A stretch of 64,000 nt of DNA. Origin: Flavobacterium cucumis. Its GTDB lineage: Bacteria; Bacteroidota; Bacteroidia; Flavobacteriales; Flavobacteriaceae. Location: assembly GCF_900148835.1 (NCBI RefSeq), contig NZ_FRYK01000004.1:1-64000 (forward strand), given 5' to 3'. The translations under genes were made by a program, and so were the position numbers. This document shows, piece by piece, positions 58,845 through 64,000 of the stretch. Below the pieces are notes generated by a model. The model searched no databases. It was given only the letters and a program-made list of their open reading frames with translations, and was not told the DNA's origin. Every line of letters begins with the position of its first letter. Positions within the stretch are counted from its first letter, which is position 1.

Positions 58845-60314
58845 ATGAGTAATTTTATTAAAAGAGTTCTAGTATTATGTGTGGCTTGTTTGGCAAGTAT
58901 CGCATGTAAACAGAACGGTGACTCAACTACCAACTATGCCGATATTTCAGTTGGTGATGAAATGATTGCAGAATTGACAGCACCTCCATTTGTGCCAAAG
59001 CCTGTTGGAGATCGTCCTGCAAAAAAATTAATTGTAAACATGGAAATTAAAGAAATCGAAGGTGAAATGGCCGACGGTGTTAAGTATGTTTACTGGACTT
59101 TTGGAGGTAGTGTTCCAGGAAGTTTTATTAGAACTAGAGTAGGTGATGAAGTAGAATTTACGTTAAAAAATCATCCAGACAACAAATTGCCTCACAACAT
59201 CGACTTACATGCGGTTACTGGGCCAGGAGGGGGAGCTTCATCTTCATTGGTAGCGCCAGGACATGAAAAAACATTTAACTTCAAATGTATTAATCCTGGA
59301 TTATATGTATACCACTGTGCTACAGCACCTGTAGGGATGCACATAGCAAACGGTATGTATGGATTGATATTGGTAGAACCTGAAGGTGGTTTGCCTCCTG
59401 TAGATAAAGAATACTATGTGATGCAAGGAGATTTTTATACAAAAGGGAAATACGGAGAGCCAGGAATGCAACCATTCGATATGACAAAAGCCGTTGATGA
59501 ACATGCAGACTATGTTGTGTTTAATGGTAAAGTTGGAGCGCTTACAGGAGAGGGTGCTTTAACAGCTAAAGTTGGAGAAACGGTTAGAATTTATATGGGT
59601 AACGGTGGGCCAAATTTAGTTTCTTCCTTCCACGTTATTGGGGAGATTTTCGATAAAGTTCACATCGAAGGGGGAGATATGATTAATGAAAATGTTCAAA
59701 CTACGTTAATTCCAGCCGGAGGTTCTGCTATTGTAGAGTTTAAAGTAGATGTTCCAGGAACTTTCATTTTAGTAGATCACTCCATTTTCAGAGCGTTTAA
59801 CAAAGGTGCTTTAGGGATGTTAAAAGTTGAAGGTGCTGATAATGCTAAAATTTATTCAGGTACAACTCAAGAAGGAATTTATCACCCAGAAGGTGGAACG
59901 ATTCAAAACATGCCAAAAACGGGTAATGGTAAAGAAGTAGTGGTAAATAAAACGTTAGACCAACAAATTGCTGATGGTAAAAATATCTATGGAAGAACTT
60001 GTTTCGCTTGTCACCAATCAGAAGGACAAGGTATTCCAGCTGCTTTCCCACCATTAGCTAAATCCGATTACTTAAACGCTGATCCGAATAGAGCAATTAA
60101 TGCGGTACTTCATGGATTAAGTGGAGAGATCACAGTAAATGGTAAAAAATACAATTCGGTGATGACGAGTCAAAACCTTACCGATCAAGAGATTTCGGAT
60201 GTTTTAACCTACATATATAACAGTTGGGGTAATAACAAAACAAAAGTAACCCCGGAAATGGTAAAAACACAAAGAGCTAAACCAGCGCCTAAAGTAAAAG
60301 ATATGCACGAATAA
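58845..60314 (+). CDS. nirK: copper-containing nitrite reductase with fused cytochrome c domain
   Basis: NirK lipoprotein (lipobox near Cys21) reducing nitrite to NO in the periplasm. All copper ligands are present: type 1 site H117, C158, H166, M171; type 2 site H122, H157, H312; catalytic D120 (HNID) and H263 (SFHVIGE). After the two cupredoxin domains, residues about 370-480 form a class I cytochrome c domain with CFACH (386-390) and a likely axial Met440 (SVMTSQ). The domain resembles the free cytochrome c encoded next at about three quarters identity. The fused heme probably delivers electrons to the type 1 copper. The promoter carries an FNR-like site. Confidence 0.95.
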   Translation: MSNFIKRVLVLCVACLASIACKQNGDSTTNYADISVGDEMIAELTAPPFVPKPVGDRPAKKLIVNMEIKEIEGEMADGVKYVYWTFGGSVPGSFIRTRVGDEVEFTLKNHPDNKLPHNIDLHAVTGPGGGASSSLVAPGHEKTFNFKCINPGLYVYHCATAPVGMHIANGMYGLILVEPEGGLPPVDKEYYVMQGDFYTKGKYGEPGMQPFDMTKAVDEHADYVVFNGKVGALTGEGALTAKVGETVRIYMGNGGPNLVSSFHVIGEIFDKVHIEGGDMINENVQTTLIPAGGSAIVEFKVDVPGTFILVDHSIFRAFNKGALGMLKVEGADNAKIYSGTTQEGIYHPEGGTIQNMPKTGNGKEVVVNKTLDQQIADGKNIYGRTCFACHQSEGQGIPAAFPPLAKSDYLNADPNRAINAVLHGLSGEITVNGKKYNSVMTSQNLTDQEISDVLTYIYNSWGNNKTKVTPEMVKTQRAKPAPKVKDMHE

Positions 60315-60340
60315 TAATCAAATAAATATAGTTAACAAAA

Positions 60341-60766
60341 ATGAAAAAAATAGTATTGAGTGCCATTGCACTTATCGTAACCGGAACTTTAATCAGTTTT
60401 AAATTGCCAACCACCAAGACATCTGAAGTAGTTGCATTTCAGGATGGAAATAAAGGAAAAGCAATTTACAATAAAACATGTGTAGCTTGTCATCAAGCAA
60501 ACGGACAAGGTATTCCAAATGCATTTCCTCCTTTAGCCAAATCGGATTATCTAAATAAAGATGTAAACAGAGCCATAAAAGTGGTGTTAAACGGATTAAA
60601 CGGTCCTATTACAGTTAATGGTAAAAAATACAATAGTGCGATGACAAGTCAGGGATTAAATGACCAACAAGTAGCAGATGTATTGACTTACGTTTACAGC
60701 AGTTGGGGTAACAATAAAACAAAAGTTACGCCCGCAATGGTAAAAGCACAAAGAGGTAAAAAATAA
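60341..60766 (+). CDS. class I cytochrome c, paralog of the NirK C-terminal domain
   Basis: 141 aa: signal/anchor (MKKIVLSAIALIVTGTLISF), heme motif CVACH (47-51), [18 protein letters not shown] and AMTSQGLNDQQ with the probable axial Met, ending [18 protein letters not shown]. Nearly every segment matches the cytochrome domain of the NirK gene 26 bases upstream, so one arose from the other by duplication. It is the likely electron donor to NirK or a shuttle from the quinol-oxidising complex. Co-transcribed with nirK. Confidence 0.93.
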   Translation: MKKIVLSAIALIVTGTLISFKLPTTKTSEVVAFQDGNKGKAIYNKTCVACHQANGQGIPNAFPPLAKSDYLNKDVNRAIKVVLNGLNGPITVNGKKYNSAMTSQGLNDQQVADVLTYVYSSWGNNKTKVTPAMVKAQRGKK

Positions 60767-60791
60767 GACTAAACCTTAAACAAACTGAAGA

Positions 60792-61577
60792 ATGGAAGCT
60801 CAATTTATGAAACGATTTCACTACTGCCTAATTTTATTATCTTGGGTTTCCATTTCTTTTTCTCAGGTGCCCGAAGATATGGTAACCATTGGAGCAGGGA
60901 GTTACGTTCCGTTATATGGAACAACAGATAAGAAACCAGTGAACATCAAATCTTTTTTGTTAGATGTATATCCGGTTACGAATCAACAATATTTAGAATT
61001 TTTGAAAAAAAATCCAAATTACCGAAAATCAAAAATCAAACGCCTTTTTGCTAATACAACTTATTTATCAGAATGGAGTGGTGATTTAAGTTTCGGACAA
61101 TTAAATGCAAATGCACCTGTAACTAATATTTCTTGGTTTGCTGCGAAAGAATATTGCGAATGTCAAGGTAAAAGATTAGCCACTTTAGACGAATGGGAAT
61201 ATGTAGCTATGGCTGATGAGAAACGAAAAGACGCTCGTTCAAGAGAAGAATTCAACAAATACATCTTGAGTTGGTACGAAAAAAACAAAACCTATAACAA
61301 TTCCGTAGGGAAAACATTCAAAAATTATTGGGGCGTTTACGATATGCACGGATTAGTTTGGGAATGGACTTTCGATTTCAACAGCATTTTTTTATCAGGA
61401 GAATCTAGAAAAGATAAAGACACCGATAAAGATTTGTTCTGCGGAAGCGGTTCTGTCAACGCCACCGATTTAATGAATTACGCCGCTTTTATGCGCTATG
61501 CTTTCAGAGGCAGTATAAAAGCAAACTACACTACAAAAAATTTAGGTTTCCGATGTGCCAAAAACATCGCTAATTGA
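60792..61577 (+). CDS. SUMF1/FGE-like exported protein without the catalytic cysteines
   Basis: Signal peptide (MKRFHYCLILLSWVSISFSQ); an ATG six codons inside the frame may be the real start. The fold is formylglycine-generating-enzyme-like: FLLDVYPVTNQQYLEFL, PVTNISWFAAKEYCECQGKRLATLDEWEYVA, YDMHGLVWEWTFDF and the end NLGFRCAKNI. The region that holds the catalytic Cys pair in true FGE reads NYAAFMRYAFRGS, without cysteine. It is therefore not a sulfatase activator. Position between the cytochrome and SCO genes suggests a structural or maturation role in nitrite respiration. Confidence 0.85.
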   Translation: MEAQFMKRFHYCLILLSWVSISFSQVPEDMVTIGAGSYVPLYGTTDKKPVNIKSFLLDVYPVTNQQYLEFLKKNPNYRKSKIKRLFANTTYLSEWSGDLSFGQLNANAPVTNISWFAAKEYCECQGKRLATLDEWEYVAMADEKRKDARSREEFNKYILSWYEKNKTYNNSVGKTFKNYWGVYDMHGLVWEWTFDFNSIFLSGESRKDKDTDKDLFCGSGSVNATDLMNYAAFMRYAFRGSIKANYTTKNLGFRCAKNIAN

Positions 61578-61694
61578 GTTTTCAATTAAACAATAAAATC
61601 ATGAAATCGCCACAAATTCTTCTTTTGCGTAAGCAAAAATCATTATTAAAAAGGCGATAACATAGGTTACCAATAATAAATAAAATTTCAACAT

Positions 61695-62288
61695 ATGAAA
61701 AAGATAATTTTATTCGTAATTGCTTCCCTTTTATTAATCGGATGTAATTCAAAAGAAGAAAAACAAGGCATAAAAGATAAACCTATAACCGATTTATCAA
61801 TTTACAACTTGCCTGAAAAATGGACCAATCAAGACGGAAAAGATATTGAACTAAAAGAATTGAGAGGAAAAGTTCTTGTAATGGTGATGATTTATACTTC
61901 TTGCAAAGCTGCTTGTCCAAGATTAGTTGCTGACATGCGTCATATTGAAGAACGAATTCCTGAAGAATACAAAGACAAAGTCCAATTGGTTTTAGTAAGT
62001 ATTGATCCAACGGTGGATACTCCAAAACGATTAAAAGATTTCTCTATCGAAAATAAAATGACAGGAAATCAATGGGTTTTCTTGCGTTCAAATGAAGAAA
62101 ACACCAGAGAATTCGCAGCAGTTCTAGCCGTAAATTATAAAAAAATATCTCCGATAGATTTCTCTCATTCCAATATCATCAGTGTATTTAATGCAGAAGG
62201 GGAATTGGCATTCCAACAAGAAGGCTTAGGAGTTAGTTACGACAAAACGGTTTCAAAAATCAAAGAAGAAGCGGCTAAAATAGAGTAG
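61695..62288 (+). CDS. SCO1/SenC-family copper chaperone, lipoprotein
   Basis: Lipobox in IASLLLIGCNSK (Cys17). Thioredoxin-like SCO fold with the copper-binding CxxxC in MIYTSCKAACPRL (C70, C74) and the third ligand His in IDFSHSNIISVF (about 157); VQLVLVSIDPTVDTPKRL is typical. SCO proteins insert copper into periplasmic cuproenzymes or reduce their cysteines. Lying three genes behind nirK, it probably metallates NirK rather than cytochrome oxidase. The 117-base gap upstream contains only a 19-codon ORF that I do not count as a gene. Confidence 0.92.
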   Translation: MKKIILFVIASLLLIGCNSKEEKQGIKDKPITDLSIYNLPEKWTNQDGKDIELKELRGKVLVMVMIYTSCKAACPRLVADMRHIEERIPEEYKDKVQLVLVSIDPTVDTPKRLKDFSIENKMTGNQWVFLRSNEENTREFAAVLAVNYKKISPIDFSHSNIISVFNAEGELAFQQEGLGVSYDKTVSKIKEEAAKIE

Positions 62289-62314
62289 TGGCTTCCCCAA
62301 AAAATCAATAAAAC

Positions 62315-63592
62315 ATGAAACTTCAAAATAAAATGCTAGTTGCAGTTGCTTTTGCAATTTCAACTGTAGGTTCTTTTGCCCAAGAGTTAGAAGTCAACCT
62401 ACAAATACGACCTCGATTTGAATACCGAAACGGTTTCAAAGAATTAATGAAAGACGATTTTTATCCTACTTCATTTGTTTCCCAACGTTCGAGAATGAAT
62501 TTCTTCTACAAACAAGAAAAATTGAAAGCCAATGTATCATTTCAAAACGTTAGAGTTTGGGGCGATGTGGCTACAACTTCTCCATCGGATAAAAACGGAG
62601 TAGCGTTATTCGAATCTTGGATTTCGTATGATTTCAATACGAATTGGACAGCAAAATTTGGACGACAGGTGCTTTCTTATGATAATCAGAGAATTATGGG
62701 TGGAATTGATTGGCTACAACAAGGACAAAGCCACGATGCCGTTTTGGTTACAAACAAGAAAAATGGCTACCAATTGGATTTCGGAGCAGCGTTAAATAAC
62801 AATAACGAAGCTTTATACGAATCGGCTTATGTAACGAACTATAAAAACATGCAGTTTATTTGGTTCAACCAAAAATTTTCTAAACTTAGTTTGAGCTTTT
62901 TAGCATTGAATAATGGCTATCAATATGAAAATTTGTTTGAAAATAAATTCCAAGTTGCCTATTTGCAAACCATCGGAACTTATGGAAAATGGGATGCTTC
63001 TAAATTCTATGGCGATTTCGGTTTGTATGTACAAATGGGTGAAGCTGCTGTTACAAATGATAAAGTTGATGTTGGTGCGTATTATGCTGGATTTAATTTA
63101 GGATATAAATTCTCTTCTCCATTTAAAGCCGAATTAGGTTTCGAATATTTATCTGGAAAAGATCAAAATGATACCGATACTAAAGTAAAATCGTTCACAC
63201 CTTTATTTGGAACCAATCACGGATTCAATGGTTTAATGGATTATTTCTATGTAGGAAATCATAAAAATTCGGTTGGATTACAAGATTTTTATACCAAATT
63301 CATTTACGACAAGAATAAATGGCAAGTAACGTTAGCGCCTCACTTATTTTATAGCGCTGCATCGGTTTACAACATGACGACTTTAGAGGAACAAGATAGC
63401 TATTTAGGTACTGAAATCGATTTAACAGCAACATACAAATTAGACAAAAACTTTGTAATATCGGGTGGTATTTCTAAAATGTTTGCCAGCGATACAATGG
63501 AAATATTAAAAGGTGGAAATAACAACAATTGTAACAATTGGGCATGGGTAATGGTTTCATTTAATCCGCAATTGTTTACTTACAAAAAATAG
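62315..63592 (+). CDS. outer-membrane porin (alginate-export-like family)
   Basis: Signal peptide (about 1-22, ...STVGSFAQ), then a 16-18-stranded barrel pattern. It starts ELEVNLQIRPRFEYRNGF and includes FVSQRSRMNFFYKQEKLKANVSFQNVRVWGD, WTAKFGRQVLSYDNQRIMGGIDW and AELGFEYLSGKDQND. It ends WVMVSFNPQLFTYKK. These features fit alginate_exp/porin-like proteins often found beside denitrification genes in Bacteroidota. It may admit nitrite or nitrate; the substrate is inferred from context. Begins 26 bases after the SCO gene. Confidence 0.85.
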   Translation: MKLQNKMLVAVAFAISTVGSFAQELEVNLQIRPRFEYRNGFKELMKDDFYPTSFVSQRSRMNFFYKQEKLKANVSFQNVRVWGDVATTSPSDKNGVALFESWISYDFNTNWTAKFGRQVLSYDNQRIMGGIDWLQQGQSHDAVLVTNKKNGYQLDFGAALNNNNEALYESAYVTNYKNMQFIWFNQKFSKLSLSFLALNNGYQYENLFENKFQVAYLQTIGTYGKWDASKFYGDFGLYVQMGEAAVTNDKVDVGAYYAGFNLGYKFSSPFKAELGFEYLSGKDQNDTDTKVKSFTPLFGTNHGFNGLMDYFYVGNHKNSVGLQDFYTKFIYDKNKWQVTLAPHLFYSAASVYNMTTLEEQDSYLGTEIDLTATYKLDKNFVISGGISKMFASDTMEILKGGNNNNCNNWAWVMVSFNPQLFTYKK

Positions 63593-63622
63593 ATTAATTA
63601 TAAATGGGTTATTTTTAATTAA

Positions 63623-63655
63623 AAAAGGACTGCTAATTATTTTAGCAGTCCTTTT
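63623..63655. terminator. bidirectional terminator of the nir cluster
   Basis: A perfect 14-bp stem (AAAAGGACTGCTAA with TTAGCAGTCCTTTT) with a 5-base loop. It separates the porin gene from the convergent di-iron repair gene. Confidence 0.85.
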
Positions 63656-63711
63656 ACTTTAAAAAGAGTCGCTCTGTTTACCAAAACGACTCCGTTTAAA
63701 AACCTAATTAA

Positions 63712-64000
63712 CTAATAAAACTTTTCTTGTAAAACAATGGCACTTGGAAACAAAATATTATTTTCTAAATGAATGTGCGCATGTAAATCCGCTTCAAATT
63801 CTTGTAGCATTTGATAGGTTACTTTGTATGTGTTGCAAGCATCTGCTGGTGGAGTGTAGTTGTTTGATAATTCTACAATTTTTTCAAATCGTTCGCCTTC
63901 ATTTTCATGTTCTTCCATCATCATGGCAATAGGATTGGCTACAGAACCAAATCCAGGATTGTTGATTGGAGTATTATTTCGATTAGCTTCTACCATTTTT
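63712..64000 (-). CDS. ric: iron-sulfur cluster repair di-iron protein (RIC/ScdA/YtfE), C-terminal part
   Basis: The frame continues past the window edge, so only about 96 C-terminal residues are visible; a Met near the edge is internal. NPIAMMMEEHENEGERFEKI, NNYTPPADACNTYKVTYQML, FEADLHAHIHLENNILFPSAI are the conserved hemerythrin-like half, with His and Glu ligands in EEHENE and HAHIHLENN. RIC repairs Fe-S clusters damaged by NO and other nitrosative stress, so its place beside nirK, which makes NO, is logical. The N-terminal ScdA domain lies outside. Confidence 0.88.
   Translation of the reverse strand, partial: KMVEANRNNTPINNPGFGSVANPIAMMMEEHENEGERFEKIVELSNNYTPPADACNTYKVTYQMLQEFEADLHAHIHLENNILFPSAIVLQEKFY

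Noticed and set aside
61601..61660. 19-codon ORF between the SUMF1-like and SCO genes
   Set aside because: Very short, basic, without homology that I recognise; possibly a leftover of a lost gene, but not supportable as a CDS.

Overview
The window is low-GC chromosomal DNA from a member of the Bacteroidota, most likely a Flavobacteriaceae (Flavobacterium-like) bacterium. The evidence is the promoters of the form TTTG-N17/19-TAnnTTTG (dnaN, purC, the SAM hydrolase), the lack of Shine-Dalgarno sites, gldF and gldG, type IX secretion (T9SS) sorting domains, many SPII lipoproteins, and the short interspersed imperfect palindromes typical of this family. Assignments rest on motif recognition by eye; no database search was run.

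Layout. 1-160: 3' end of a 5S rRNA gene with its terminator. 0.9-3.9 kb: a sulfide/persulfide operon (Crp-family regulator, TauE/SafE exporter, MBL-fold/double-rhodanese persulfide dioxygenase-like enzyme) with a palindrome abutting its promoter. 3.9-8.0 kb: an unknown gene, a methyltransferase with a duplicated N-terminal domain, a small protein, a 2H phosphoesterase and a membrane metal-dependent hydrolase. 8.2-15.4 kb: a copper module with a Cys-rich exported peptide, an exported HMA-DUF3347 protein, an HMA-AraC one-component regulator, a CPC-type copper ATPase, a copper chaperone and a multicopper oxidase with a CopB-like tail. 15.9-28.5 kb: an exported CHAT protease facing a sigma-70/TPR-anti-sigma pair, with a divergent ten-gene operon whose products all look exported (OmpA, two T9SS cargo proteins, several lipoproteins). 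28.5-39.3 kb: housekeeping genes (mnmE, dnaN, gldG, gldF, SAM hydrolase, phoH, purC), interrupted by a lipoprotein gene flanked by a 53-bp direct repeat and by an outer-membrane barrel gene flanked by palindromic repeats. 39.4-46.7 kb: lipoproteins, an S41 peptidase, an AraC regulator, two tandem ankyrin genes and a CAP protein. 46.8-58.6 kb: a CPA2 antiporter, purB, a zinc-less sirtuin, an RskA/ECF sigma pair, a SpoU methyltransferase, nhaA, a DEAD-box helicase, a TRIC channel and the RdgB pyrophosphatase. 58.7-64.0 kb: a nitrite-respiration cluster (NirK-cytochrome c fusion, cytochrome c, SUMF1-like protein, SCO, porin) and, convergent, the C-terminus of the di-iron repair protein RIC.

How the genes fit together. 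Copper handling (8-15 kb) and the copper nitrite reductase (59 kb) make biological sense together. A TGAT-N4-ATCA palindrome lies about -41.5 from the predicted nirK start, the activating position of an FNR-type regulator, and the same half-sites occur upstream of the copper ATPase. The strongest candidate for an undescribed system is 15.9-28.5 kb: a periplasmic caspase-like CHAT protease, a transmembrane TPR anti-sigma factor, its sigma factor and an exported gene set under a back-to-back promoter. A second candidate is the Crp-family regulator with a C-x5-CC cluster that probably senses sulfane sulfur.
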